Part shown: positions 8,072-16,517 of the stretch, in pieces
Layout: each line of letters starts with the position of its first letter
Numbering within the stretch: the stretch's first letter is position 1
From: Pseudomonas sp.
Lineage (GTDB): Bacteria > Pseudomonadota > Gammaproteobacteria > Pseudomonadales > Pseudomonadaceae
Direction of reading: 5' to 3'
DNA length: 64,000 bases
NCBI RefSeq assembly: GCF_002796985.1
Contig: NZ_PEKX01000008.1
Location: 62,001-126,000 of the forward strand
The notes under the pieces: model-generated
Databases searched by the model: none
Told to the model about the DNA's origin: nothing
Seen by the model: the letters and a program-made list of their open reading frames with translations, nothing else
Made by a program: the position numbers and the translations under genes

Positions 8072-8986
8072 ATGCTGCGTTTCGACGACCTGCAGATATT
8101 CGTCCGCACCGCCGAGCGCGGCAGCCTCTCCGCCGCCGCCCGTGAGCTGGAACTGTCGCCGGCAGTGGCCAGCGCGGCGCTCAAGCGCCTGGAAAGCGAG
8201 CTGGATGTTCGCCTGTTCGCCCGCTCCACCCGCAGCCTGCGCCTGACCGCCGAGGGCGAGCTGTACTTGGCCCACGCCCGCGCTGCCTTGCAGAGCCTCG
8301 ATGACGGCCGCCAACTGCTGGCCGGCGGCAAGAGCGAGATTGCCGGCAACTTCCAGGTCTCGGCACCGTCGGACTTCGGCCGCAACGTGCTGTTGCCCTG
8401 GCTCGACGAATTCCAGGCGCTGCACCCGCGGATGAACTTGCGCCTGCTGATCAGCGACCGCCAGGCCGATCTCTACCGGCAGCCGGTGGATGTGGCCTTC
8501 CGCCTCGGCCTGCCCGGTGATTCGAACCTGGTGGCGCTACCGCTGGCGCCGGACAACCGCCGCGTGCTCTGCGCCGCGCCGGAGTATTTCGCCCGTCACG
8601 GCAAGCCGCAGCACCCGGACGAACTGCAGCGGCACAACTGCCTGCTGTACATGCTGGGAGGGCGCGCCCACGAGCGCTGGCGCTTCAGCGACAGCCGCAA
8701 GCAGCACGAGGTGACGGTACGCGGCGACCGCCTTTGCGACGATGCCGACGTGGTGCGGCGCTGGGCCGTGGCGGGGCAGGGGCTGGTGTACAAGTCCTGG
8801 CTGGACGTAGCGGCCGACGTGCGCGCCGGTCGCCTGGAGGTGGCGCTGGCGGACTACCTGGGTGAAGCCACGCCGATGAACCTGTTCTGTACCCATCGCG
8901 CCCAGCTCAGCCAGGCGGTGGCCCAGTTGCGCGAGTTCGTCCAGTTGCGCTGCGCGGAGCTGATGCGCGAGCGCCCCTGGAGCTGA
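8072..8986 (+). CDS. LysR-family transcriptional regulator
   Basis: A 304-residue LTTR with an N-terminal winged helix-turn-helix (MLRFDDLQIFVRTAERGSLS, AARELELSPAVASAALKRLE, VRLFARSTRSLRLT) and a C-terminal substrate-binding domain. The ATG at 8072 is preferred over a TTG at 8066 because AAAGGA sits at good spacing. It is divergent from the ABM/quinone reductase pair across about 100 bases and probably activates it; inducer unknown. Confidence 0.92.
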   Translation: MLRFDDLQIFVRTAERGSLSAAARELELSPAVASAALKRLESELDVRLFARSTRSLRLTAEGELYLAHARAALQSLDDGRQLLAGGKSEIAGNFQVSAPSDFGRNVLLPWLDEFQALHPRMNLRLLISDRQADLYRQPVDVAFRLGLPGDSNLVALPLAPDNRRVLCAAPEYFARHGKPQHPDELQRHNCLLYMLGGRAHERWRFSDSRKQHEVTVRGDRLCDDADVVRRWAVAGQGLVYKSWLDVAADVRAGRLEVALADYLGEATPMNLFCTHRAQLSQAVAQLREFVQLRCAELMRERPWS

Positions 8987-8987
8987 C

Positions 8988-10304
8988 TCAGAGCGGCGTG
9001 TAGCGGTGGATCGCCGCCGACAGGCCCCAGGCGCTGGCCACCGCCAGTAGCACCATGGCGGTCGGCAGCAGGCTCCACCAGATACGCGGCGCCAGGGCCG
9101 GCAGCTCGCTGCGGCGCTGGCTTATCCACAGGCTGGCAGCGCACACCGAAGCGCCGAGCAGGGCGCCGGCGATGATATCGCTGGGCCAATGGGCGCCCAG
9201 GTACACGCGGGACAGCGCGATGCTGGCGGCGGGGATGACCGCCAGCAACATCCAGGTCAGGCGCACGCGTGGGGACTTCTCCCGGCTGGCCAATACGCCG
9301 AGCACCAGGAAGAAGGCGAAGGACGCCGAGGCGTGCCCGCTGGGCATGCTGAAGGTGGACAGCGGGTCGGCGATCACTTCCGGGCGGGCGCGGTTGAACA
9401 GATGCTTGAGTGCGGTGTTGAGCAGCGCGGTGCCGACCATGGTGCCGGCGGCGAAGAAGGCGTGGCGCCACAGTCGCAGCGCGGCCAGCAGCACCGCCAG
9501 CAGCGCGCCGGCAATGAACTGGGTGCGGAAATCGCCGATACGGGTAACGGCCACCATCACATCGTCCAGCCAGGCGCGGCGGTGTTCCTGCACCAGCGCC
9601 ATCAGGCCCTTGTCCAGGGCATCCAGGTGCGGCCAGCCGATCAGCATGCCGATCAACAGGGCAAAACAGCCGATGGCGCCGATCAGCGCGGCGTTGCGCT
9701 CTTTGCGCAGCTCGGCGTGGATGATCAGCGTGAACACCACCGCGATACACACCGCGACCACCCCGGCCTCCGGCCAGAAGCCCTCCGGCAGCGGCAGGCG
9801 CATGGCCGCGCCAGTGGCCCAGCCGGGCACCAGGTAGGCGATCGACCAGCCGGCGGCGGCCACGATGGAGACTGCCAGGAAGCGCCCGAAGGGCATGTCG
9901 AGCATGCCGGCGATCATCGGCAGGAAGGGCCGCAGCGCGCCGATGAAACGGCCCACCAGCAGGCTGGCGACGCCGTAGCGGTGGAAGAAGCCTTCGGCGG
10001 CGGCCATCCATTCCGGATGGTGACGCAGCACCGGCAGGCGGCGGATGTCCTGGTGGAAGTGGCGGCCGATCCAGTAGGACGAGATATCGCCCAGCAGGCC
10101 GCCGAAGAACGCCAGCGCCAGGGTTTCCCCCAGGCCCAGGATGCCGCTGCCGGCCAGCACGGCAATGGCGAAGAGCATCACCACGCCGGGCAGGAGGATG
10201 CCGACGATGGCGGCGCATTCGAGGAAGGCGACCAGGAACAGGACCAGGGCGAGCCATTGCGGATGGGTGGCCATCCAGGCGTTGAAGGCAGCGAGATCGA
10301 TCAT
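8988..10304 (-). CDS. DedA-family / PAP2 phosphatase fusion membrane protein
   Basis: A 438-residue inner-membrane protein with two domains. Residues ~1-190 are DedA/VTT-like (FLECAAIVGILLPGVVMLF, GGLLGDISSYWIGRHF, GRFIGALRPFLPMIAG). Residues ~230-400 are a type 2 phosphatidic acid phosphatase with all three signatures (KHLFNRARP, MPSGHASAS, SRVYLGAHWPSD). The fusion suggests a lipid transporter coupled to a lipid (pyro)phosphatase, for example undecaprenyl-phosphate recycling. The start at 10304 overlaps the mpg stop by four bases (ATGA); the open frame continues upstream only as an antisense-like extension. Confidence 0.88.
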   Translation of the reverse strand: MIDLAAFNAWMATHPQWLALVLFLVAFLECAAIVGILLPGVVMLFAIAVLAGSGILGLGETLALAFFGGLLGDISSYWIGRHFHQDIRRLPVLRHHPEWMAAAEGFFHRYGVASLLVGRFIGALRPFLPMIAGMLDMPFGRFLAVSIVAAAGWSIAYLVPGWATGAAMRLPLPEGFWPEAGVVAVCIAVVFTLIIHAELRKERNAALIGAIGCFALLIGMLIGWPHLDALDKGLMALVQEHRRAWLDDVMVAVTRIGDFRTQFIAGALLAVLLAALRLWRHAFFAAGTMVGTALLNTALKHLFNRARPEVIADPLSTFSMPSGHASASFAFFLVLGVLASREKSPRVRLTWMLLAVIPAASIALSRVYLGAHWPSDIIAGALLGASVCAASLWISQRRSELPALAPRIWWSLLPTAMVLLAVASAWGLSAAIHRYTPL

Positions 10305-11020
10305 CGGAAGGTTGCGTCCTGGGTTCCGAGCAGGTGGTAGTCGTGGCCTTCGACCTGTCCGCGGCGCAGTGGGTTGCGCGTGCAGAAGGGGGCGAAGGCG
10401 GCATCGACGAAGCGGTATGGCAGGTGCTCGTCGCGGCCGTGGGGGATTCCCAGGCGCGCGGCCTGGATGACTTGCGAGGGGCGCTCGCCGATGTCGTCGG
10501 CGAACAGGCGCTGCGGGTCGAAGCGCTGGGCGTCCCAGTCTGGCACCTTCAGCCCCATCGAGCGGCAGAGCAGGGTCTGGCCGGAGCACAGTTTGCCCAG
10601 CGGGCGCTCGCTGCCATCGGCGGCAGGGTTGAGCTGGCGCATGCAGGCCAGGGCGGCATCGCCAGAGATGCGATCGAGCCAGGGGTGGCCGGACTTGATC
10701 AGTACCGCATTGCCCGCGCCGCCGGCGCTGAAGTTCAACGAGTCGCCGCCGCGTGCGTAATACATGTAGATGTGGCCGCCATCAAGGAACAACGCCTTGC
10801 GCTTCTCGGTGTAGCCCAGCGAGGCGTGGCTGCCTTTTTCGGCAAGATAGTAGGCCTCGGTCTCGATGATCCGCGCCGACAGCCAGAGCTCGCCGACCCG
10901 GTGGCGAATCACCTTGCCCAGCAGCTCGCGGGCGACGGTCAGCGCATCGCGGTTGAAGAAGGTGTCCGGCAGTGGCTTGGCGCCGGGCCAGGGCAAACTT
11001 AGGTTGGGTTCGGCGGGCAT
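10301..11020 (-). CDS. mpg: DNA-3-methyladenine glycosylase (AAG/Mpg type)
   Basis: A 239-residue base excision repair glycosylase. Family motifs are DTFFNRDALTVARELLGKVI, the active-site IIETEAYYL (catalytic Glu), HASLGYTEKRKALF, YMYYARGG, and the C-terminal RNPLRRGQ region. It removes alkylated purines such as 3-methyladenine. It is followed, with overlap, by the DedA-PAP2 gene. Pseudomonas genomes carry this eukaryote-like AAG enzyme at the equivalent locus. Confidence 0.93.
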   Translation of the reverse strand: MPAEPNLSLPWPGAKPLPDTFFNRDALTVARELLGKVIRHRVGELWLSARIIETEAYYLAEKGSHASLGYTEKRKALFLDGGHIYMYYARGGDSLNFSAGGAGNAVLIKSGHPWLDRISGDAALACMRQLNPAADGSERPLGKLCSGQTLLCRSMGLKVPDWDAQRFDPQRLFADDIGERPSQVIQAARLGIPHGRDEHLPYRFVDAAFAPFCTRNPLRRGQVEGHDYHLLGTQDATFR

Positions 11021-11083
11021 CGGATTGTCGAGGTTCTCGGGCCGGTCTTAGGCTGGGGGATCATAACAACAAGATTCTTAAGC

Positions 11084-11938
11084 ATGGCTGAACGGATCCG
11101 GGCCGACAGCGCCCACATCACCCCCAGCGCGCATTACACCGGTTACGTCTGGTATCGCCACCAGCTTGCCGACCCGGCCTTCGCCACGGCGTTCGGCCGC
11201 TGGGTGCATGGCTGTGTGGCGCCGATCAACTGGGGCGCGCGGATCGGCTTCGGGCTGAATATCGAAGACTTCCTGTTGCAACGTCACCTGCTGATCGATG
11301 CCCGGCTGACCCAGGCCATCGAACTGCGCGGTGTTTCCCAGGTGGTGGAAATCGCCTGCGGGCTTTCGCCCCGAGGGCGGCGCTTCCGTGAACGCTATCC
11401 GCAGCTGACCTACCTCGAAGCCGACCTTCCGCCCATGGCGGCGCGCAAGTCCGCGCTGCTGCAGGAACAGGGCTGGCTGGACGGCAAGCACCGCGTGCGG
11501 GCTGTGGATATCCTCGCCGAACAGGGAGAGCAGAGCCTGGCGGCGCTGTTCTCCGAACTGGACCCGGATCGCCCGGTGGCGGTGATCACCGAGGGGCTGG
11601 TGAATTACTTCCAGCGCCCGGTGATCGAGGGTTTCTGGCGCCGCCTGGCGGCCGCCCTGAGGGTATTCCCGGAAGCGACCTATCTGACCGAACTCTACCC
11701 CGACCTGCGCGAACACCCGCGCTACCGGCAGATTCGCTGGGGCGTCGGGCTGATCGGCCGGCTGACCCGTGGCGGCTATCCACTGCATTACCGCAGCGCT
11801 GCCGAGATTGAGGAGGCGTTCATGGGGTGCGGGTTCGGCCGGGTGGATGTGCTCGATCCGCAGGTGGATGGCGCGGGGCTGGGCTTGGCTAAAGGGCGAA
11901 TGCCGAGCCTGGTGCGGGTGATCGAGGCGCGGGTTTAG
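11084..11938 (+). CDS. LCM/PPM1-type SAM-dependent methyltransferase
   Basis: A 284-residue protein resembling leucine carboxyl methyltransferases: SQVVEIACGLSPRGRRFRER forms the SAM-binding loop, LTYLEADLPPMAARK the second acidic strand, and PVAVITEGLVNYF the post-II motif. The bacterial family methylates carboxylates, often of polyketides or other small molecules; the substrate here is unknown. It stands alone between the mpg operon (divergent) and a repeat-rich gap. Confidence 0.8.
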   Translation: MAERIRADSAHITPSAHYTGYVWYRHQLADPAFATAFGRWVHGCVAPINWGARIGFGLNIEDFLLQRHLLIDARLTQAIELRGVSQVVEIACGLSPRGRRFRERYPQLTYLEADLPPMAARKSALLQEQGWLDGKHRVRAVDILAEQGEQSLAALFSELDPDRPVAVITEGLVNYFQRPVIEGFWRRLAAALRVFPEATYLTELYPDLREHPRYRQIRWGVGLIGRLTRGGYPLHYRSAAEIEEAFMGCGFGRVDVLDPQVDGAGLGLAKGRMPSLVRVIEARV

Positions 11939-11954
11939 GTTCTGAGCTGGGCCG

Positions 11955-12030
11955 TTCGCGAGCAAGCTCGCTCCTACCAAAAAGCAGCTGCAGCGTATCC
12001 GCGACCTGTAGGAGCGAGCTTGCTCGCGAA
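11955..12030. repeat. Inverted pair of REP-like elements
   Basis: Copies at 11955-11977 and 12008-12030 in opposite orientation match the window-wide core GGAGCGAGCTTGCTCGCGAA. They lie downstream of the methyltransferase, beside a second, longer hairpin. Confidence 0.9.
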
Positions 12031-12072
12031 TAGTCGGGCTTCATGCCTGCGTGTGACGCCAGTGCCACTAGC

Positions 12073-12122
12073 TTCCCTCTCCCTAGCCCTGGCTACGCGC
12101 AGCCAGGGCTAGGGAGAGGGAA
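12073..12122. repeat. Perfect 22-bp hairpin with 6-base loop
   Basis: The left arm 12073-12094 (begins TTCCCTCTCCC, ends CCTGGCT) and right arm 12101-12122 are exact reverse complements separated by ACGCGC. It lies between two convergent genes (methyltransferase and hydrolase), so it may terminate transcription from either side, although no T-tract follows. Confidence 0.85.
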
Positions 12123-12159
12123 TCAGCCCGAACTCAGGAGCGTCTTGGCAACCAGGCTA

Positions 12160-13386
12160 TCAAGCCGCACAAGCCCCCTGCTGCATCGGCACCACCATCG
12201 CCGCCAGCGCCGCGCTGGCCTGCGGGTCGCCGTGGGCGAAGATGAAGGCCAGACCTTCGCCGCTGTAGCGCAGCGGCAGGATATCCAGCTCCGGCAGTCC
12301 GGCGGCGGCCAGCTTCCAGCCGCGCGACGGGCGATCCATCGGCAGTTCGACGCGGATCAGCCCACCGAAATACCCCAGTTCCGTCAACTCGCAGCACCAT
12401 TCGCCGCCTTCACCGTTGCGCAGTACGGCTCGGCAGTCGGCCGGCGCCAGGCGTGGCTCGAAGCGACGTTCCAGGTGCAACAGCTGCTGGTGCTGGAAGC
12501 GCGTGCTTCCAGCGGCGCTGCGCGGCAGCGCTTCGCCACGCAGGAAGGGGTTGTACAGCCGCGCGCAGGCATCGCGCCGCTCGAACTGCGCCAGGTGGTC
12601 GGCGTTGTGGATCAGCGCGAACTCGGCGTCCGCGCAGGCGTGGGCGAATTCGGCGTGCTCCCAGGGCTGGGTGAAGTGGTCGTACTCGCCGGCCAGCACC
12701 AGGGTCGGGCATTGCGGGTGGCGGTCGAAGCCGCCGAAGGCCAGCAGGCGCTGGCTGTTCTGCCGGTAGCGTTCTATCTCCGCCGGGGTCAGGCGCTGCA
12801 ACTGGCGCAGCAGGGCCTTGCGGAATACCGGGGAAACGCCGGTATCGGCCAGGCGCAGCGGGTTGATCAGACCGGTCAGCACGCCGTGGGCGAAAGGCGT
12901 CTGCTCGCCCAGCTCCAGGCGCGCCAGGGCCTCCACCAGCAGGGCTCGGGCGCCGGGGCGGCCAAAGGCGGTGATGCCGGCCAGCAGCAGACGACCGCAG
13001 CGCGCCGGATGGCGGGCGGCGAACAGCGCGGCCAGGGCCGAGCCGTAGGACAGGCCGATGGGCATCAGCGGCGGCAGTTGCAGGGTTTCGGCAAAGGCGG
13101 CGATCAGGTCGGCCAGGTCCTCCAGGCTCAGCTGTGGCGCCAGTTGCAGGTTGCCGCCCTGGCTGGGCAGGTCGAGCAGGATCACCGGGTGCCCGGCGAG
13201 CAGCTCCGAGACCTCGCTGGCGAAGGAACGGAAGCTCTGGAACGCGCCGCCCAGCAGCAGGACGGGGGGGCGGGTGTCATCCTCCTGCGAAGAAAAGGCC
13301 TGGTAGTGCAGTTGCCAACCGTCCAGTTCCAGCACCGCCGGGGCGGCGGTCAGGGACTGGGCGCTGTAATCGGTGCGATAGCGCAT
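12160..13386 (-). CDS. Alpha/beta hydrolase with C-terminal PilZ-like domain
   Basis: A 408-residue protein. Residues ~20-290 are an alpha/beta hydrolase fold: LLLGGAFQSFRSF oxyanion region, LLDLPSQGGN, nucleophile elbow PIGLSYGSA, AGEYDHFTQPWEHAEF and the late HNADH. Residues ~300-400 begin ERRFEPRLAP (R308-x3-R312) and continue with ELGYFGG, a layout like the PilZ RxxxR ... D/NxSxxG signature but degenerate in the second motif. The ATG at 13386 begins MRYRTDYSAQ; upstream in-frame codons look non-native. It is divergent from proA. Substrate and c-di-GMP binding unproven. Confidence 0.78.
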   Translation of the reverse strand: MRYRTDYSAQSLTAAPAVLELDGWQLHYQAFSSQEDDTRPPVLLLGGAFQSFRSFASEVSELLAGHPVILLDLPSQGGNLQLAPQLSLEDLADLIAAFAETLQLPPLMPIGLSYGSALAALFAARHPARCGRLLLAGITAFGRPGARALLVEALARLELGEQTPFAHGVLTGLINPLRLADTGVSPVFRKALLRQLQRLTPAEIERYRQNSQRLLAFGGFDRHPQCPTLVLAGEYDHFTQPWEHAEFAHACADAEFALIHNADHLAQFERRDACARLYNPFLRGEALPRSAAGSTRFQHQQLLHLERRFEPRLAPADCRAVLRNGEGGEWCCELTELGYFGGLIRVELPMDRPSRGWKLAAAGLPELDILPLRYSGEGLAFIFAHGDPQASAALAAMVVPMQQGACAA

Positions 13387-13732
13387 GGCAGTTCTCCGGC
13401 GGTGGGCCGCCTCTTGTTGTTCTTCCCTGGCCTGATTCCCTGGCATGCGAGCACGGCGGGGGCAACTAGCCGCGTGGTCCGTTGCCCTTTATTCATGGCC
13501 AAGGAAAAGTGGCAACGGCCCCCGAGCAAGGTAAACAGCGGATACGAATTTGTTTACCCAACCTTCGGGCGGCGGGGAGGGACGGGGAGTGTCGGATGTA
13601 ACCGGTGGGCAGGGGATGGCGGGTGCTGGCGTTACGCGAAGCGCGTCGCTGACCGGCCGGCTGCTGTGGCTGGCCGCTGAGGGTGCGCTCCCGCTATACT
13701 TGCGCATTTCCCTCACGCAGACGCGTTTGATC
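13387..13732. promoter_or_regulatory. 346-base divergent intergenic region with GGTAAACA inverted repeat
   Basis: The gap separates the hydrolase from proA. It holds an 8-bp inverted repeat GGTAAACA (13530-13537) / TGTTTACC (13551-13558) with 13 bases between arms, the geometry of a two-turn repressor site. A -10-like TATACT lies at 13695-13700 before proA, with no good -35. No small gene is convincing in it. Confidence 0.5.
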
Positions 13733-14998
13733 ATGACCGAGTCCGTTCTCGACTATATGAGCCGCCTGGGCCGCGCCGCCCGTGAAGCGTCGCGCGTTGT
13801 CGCGCGCGCCACGACCGCGCAGAAGAACCAAGCCCTGCTGGCCGCCGCCGATGCCCTGGACGCCGCTCGCGCCCAGCTGATCGAAGCCAACGAACAGGAT
13901 CTGGCCAATGGCCGTGCCAACGGTCTGGAGCCGGCCATGCTCGACCGTCTGGCCCTGACTCCGGCACGCATAGACGACATGATCGAGGGCCTGCGCCAGG
14001 TCGCTTCGCTGCCGGACCCCATCGGCGAGATCCGCGACATGCGCTATGTGCCGTCCGGCATCCAGCTGGGCAAGATGCGCGTGCCCCTGGGCGTGGTGGG
14101 GATCATCTACGAATCCCGCCCGAACGTGACCATCGACGCCGCCAGCCTGTGCCTGAAGTCGGGCAACGCGACCATCCTGCGCGGCGGCTCCGAGGCGATC
14201 CACTCCAACCAGGCGATCGCCGCGTGTATCCAGACCGGCCTGGCCCGGGCCGGCCTGCCGGCCAGCGCCGTGCAGGTGGTGGAAACCACCGACCGTGCCG
14301 CCGTCGGCGCTCTGATCACCATGCCCGAGTACGTCGACGTCATCGTCCCGCGCGGTGGCAAGGGCCTGATCGAACGTATCAGCCGTGACGCCAAGGTGCC
14401 GGTCATCAAGCACCTGGACGGCATCTGCCACGTCTACATCGACATCGCCGCTGACCTGGACAAGGCCATCCGCGTTGCCGACAACTCGAAGACCCAGCGC
14501 TACGCGCCGTGCAACACCATGGAGACGCTGTTGGTTCACGCCGGCATCGCCGCCCGCGTGCTGCCGCCGCTGGCCGCCATCTATCGCGACAAGGGCGTGG
14601 AGCTGCGTGGCGACGCCGCCACCCGCGCACTGTTGGGAACCGATGTACTGGAAGCCACCGAGGAAGACTGGCGTACCGAGTACAACGCACCGATCCTGTC
14701 GATCCGCATCGTCGACGGCCTCGGCGCGGCCATCGAGCACATCAACACCTACGGTTCGCAGCACACCGACGCGATCATCACCGAGAACTTCACCGACGCC
14801 CGGCGCTTCCTCACCGAAGTGGACTCGGCCTCGGTCATGGTGAACGCTTCGACCCGCTTCGCCGATGGTTTCGAGTACGGCCTGGGCGCGGAGATCGGCA
14901 TTTCCACCGACAAGCTGCATGCCCGTGGCCCGGTCGGCCTGGAAGGCCTGACCAGCGAGAAATACGTGGTGTTCGGCGACGGACACGTGCGTACCTGA
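13733..14998 (+). CDS. proA: Gamma-glutamyl phosphate reductase
   Basis: The 421-residue cytosolic enzyme reduces gamma-glutamyl phosphate to glutamate semialdehyde in proline synthesis. It has the aldehyde-dehydrogenase-like fold: MTESVLDYMSRLGRAARE start, GIIYESRPNVTIDA, LRGGSEAIHSN, the GGKGLIERI cofactor loop, and the catalytic Cys in RYAPCNTMETLL. The frame is open far upstream, but the ATG at 13733 gives the family N-terminus. It overlaps nadD by one base. Confidence 0.96.
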   Translation: MTESVLDYMSRLGRAAREASRVVARATTAQKNQALLAAADALDAARAQLIEANEQDLANGRANGLEPAMLDRLALTPARIDDMIEGLRQVASLPDPIGEIRDMRYVPSGIQLGKMRVPLGVVGIIYESRPNVTIDAASLCLKSGNATILRGGSEAIHSNQAIAACIQTGLARAGLPASAVQVVETTDRAAVGALITMPEYVDVIVPRGGKGLIERISRDAKVPVIKHLDGICHVYIDIAADLDKAIRVADNSKTQRYAPCNTMETLLVHAGIAARVLPPLAAIYRDKGVELRGDAATRALLGTDVLEATEEDWRTEYNAPILSIRIVDGLGAAIEHINTYGSQHTDAIITENFTDARRFLTEVDSASVMVNASTRFADGFEYGLGAEIGISTDKLHARGPVGLEGLTSEKYVVFGDGHVRT

Positions 14999-15654
14999 TG
15001 AACAAGGCGCGTTCCCGTCGTGTCGGTCTGTTCGGCGGCACCTTCGACCCGGTGCACATCGGTCACCTGCGCAGTGCGCTGGAGATGGCCGAGCAGTTCG
15101 AATTCGACGAGTTGCGCCTGATCCCCAACTTCCGCCCGCCGCACCGCGACACCCCCCAGGTGAAACCGGAGCAGCGGCTGGCGATGGTCGAACTGGCGGT
15201 AGCCGGTGTGGCCCCGCTGGTGGTCGATGACCGCGAGCTGAAGCGTGACAAACCCTCCTACACCATCGACACCCTGGAGTCGCTGCGTGGGGAGCTGGAT
15301 GAGCAGGACCAGTTGTTCCTGCTGGTTGGCTGGGACGCGTTTTGCGGCCTGCCGACCTGGCATCGCTGGGAAGAGTTGCTGGAGCACAGTCATATCGTCG
15401 TGCTGCAGCGCCCGGATGCCGACAGCGAGCCGCCGGAAGACCTGCGCGACCTGCTGGCGGCGCGCAGTGTTGCCGACCCGAAGGCGATGACCGGCCCCGC
15501 CGGGCAGATCACTTTCGTCTGGCAGACGCCACTGGCAGTATCCGCCACCCAGATCCGCCAACTCCTGTCGCAGGGGCGCTCGGTGCGCTACCTGGTGCCG
15601 GATGCGGTATTGAACTACATCGAGGCGCACGGCCTGTACCAGGCGCCCCACTGA
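14998..15654 (+). CDS. nadD: Nicotinate-nucleotide adenylyltransferase
   Basis: The 218-residue enzyme adenylates nicotinate mononucleotide in NAD synthesis. The nucleotidyltransferase signature GLFGGTFDPVHIGHLR lies near the N-terminus and SATQIRQLLSQGRSVRYLVP near the C-terminus. Its ATG overlaps the proA TGA (TGATG). The proA-nadD-rsfS-rlmH order is conserved in pseudomonads. Confidence 0.96.
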   Translation: MNKARSRRVGLFGGTFDPVHIGHLRSALEMAEQFEFDELRLIPNFRPPHRDTPQVKPEQRLAMVELAVAGVAPLVVDDRELKRDKPSYTIDTLESLRGELDEQDQLFLLVGWDAFCGLPTWHRWEELLEHSHIVVLQRPDADSEPPEDLRDLLAARSVADPKAMTGPAGQITFVWQTPLAVSATQIRQLLSQGRSVRYLVPDAVLNYIEAHGLYQAPH

Positions 15655-15673
15655 TCAAGTTAGAGAGTCATAC

Positions 15674-16027
15674 ATGCAAACCGAACAACTGGTCGAACTG
15701 ACCATCGCCGCCCTGGAAGATCTCAAGGCGCAGGACATCACCGTCATCGACGTGCGCGAGAAGACCAGCATCACTGACGTCATGGTCATCGCCACCGGCG
15801 CATCCAGCCGTCAGGTCAAGTCCCTGGCCGATAACGTGCTGGAAAAGGTCAAGGAACAGGGCGTGCGCCCAATCGGCAGCGAAGGCCAGGAAGGCGGCGA
15901 ATGGGTGCTGATCGACCTCGCCAACGTCGTGGTCCACGTCATGCAGCCGGCTACCCGCCAGTTCTACGACCTGGAACGCCTGTGGCAAGGCGCCGAGCAG
16001 AGCCGCGCGCACCACAGCGCCGAGTAA
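15674..16027 (+). CDS. rsfS: Ribosomal silencing factor RsfS
   Basis: A 117-residue member of the RsfS/Iojap family, which binds L14 and blocks subunit joining during starvation. Signatures: VELTIAALEDLKAQDITVIDVR, TDVMVIATGASSRQVKSLAD and WVLIDLANVVVHVM. It lies 19 bases after nadD and 7 bases before rlmH, in the conserved cluster. Confidence 0.95.
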   Translation: MQTEQLVELTIAALEDLKAQDITVIDVREKTSITDVMVIATGASSRQVKSLADNVLEKVKEQGVRPIGSEGQEGGEWVLIDLANVVVHVMQPATRQFYDLERLWQGAEQSRAHHSAE

Positions 16028-16034
16028 TCCTGTC

Positions 16035-16502
16035 GTGCGTCTGCGTCTGATCGCGGTTGGCTCGCGCATGCCGCGCTGGGTGGAAGAGGGCTGGGCAGAG
16101 TACGTCAAGCGCCTGCCCTCGGAGCTGTCCCTGGAACTGGTGGAAATCCCGCTGAACACGCGTGGCAAGAATGCCGACGTGGCGCGGCTGATCCGCCAGG
16201 AAGGCGAGGCCATGCTGAGCAAGGTCCAGCCTGGGGAGCGCATCGTCACCCTGGAAGTCGAAGGCAAGCCCTGGAGCACCCCGCAGTTGGCGCAGGAGCT
16301 CGACCGCTGGCGCCTGGACGCGCGCACTGTGAACCTCATGGTCGGCGGGCCGGAAGGCCTGGCGCCGGAGGTTTGCGCGCGCAGCGAGCAGCGCTGGTCG
16401 CTGTCGCCGTTGACCCTGCCGCACCCGCTGGTGCGCATTCTGGTTGGCGAACAGATCTACCGCGCCTGGACGGTTCTGTCCGGGCACCCCTACCACAAGT
16501 AG
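16035..16502 (+). CDS. rlmH: 23S rRNA pseudouridine-1915 N3-methyltransferase
   Basis: A 155-residue SPOUT-class methyltransferase acting on the assembled 70S ribosome. Visible features: MRLRLIAVGSRMPRWVEEG start, VGGPEGL SAM-binding trefoil-knot loop, and the C-terminal LSPLTLPHPLVRILVGEQIYRAW (given as two halves in the protein). It starts with GTG. Length is exactly that of the family. Confidence 0.95.
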   Translation: MRLRLIAVGSRMPRWVEEGWAEYVKRLPSELSLELVEIPLNTRGKNADVARLIRQEGEAMLSKVQPGERIVTLEVEGKPWSTPQLAQELDRWRLDARTVNLMVGGPEGLAPEVCARSEQRWSLSPLTLPHPLVRILVGEQIYRAWTVLSGHPYHK

Positions 16503-16517
16503 TCGTAGCCGTTTTCG

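Noticed and set aside
10305..10589. N-terminal 95-residue extension of the DedA-PAP2 protein
   Set aside because: It is Pro/Arg-rich and lies entirely within mpg in another frame; the ATG at 10304 coupled to the mpg stop gives a normal DedA start.
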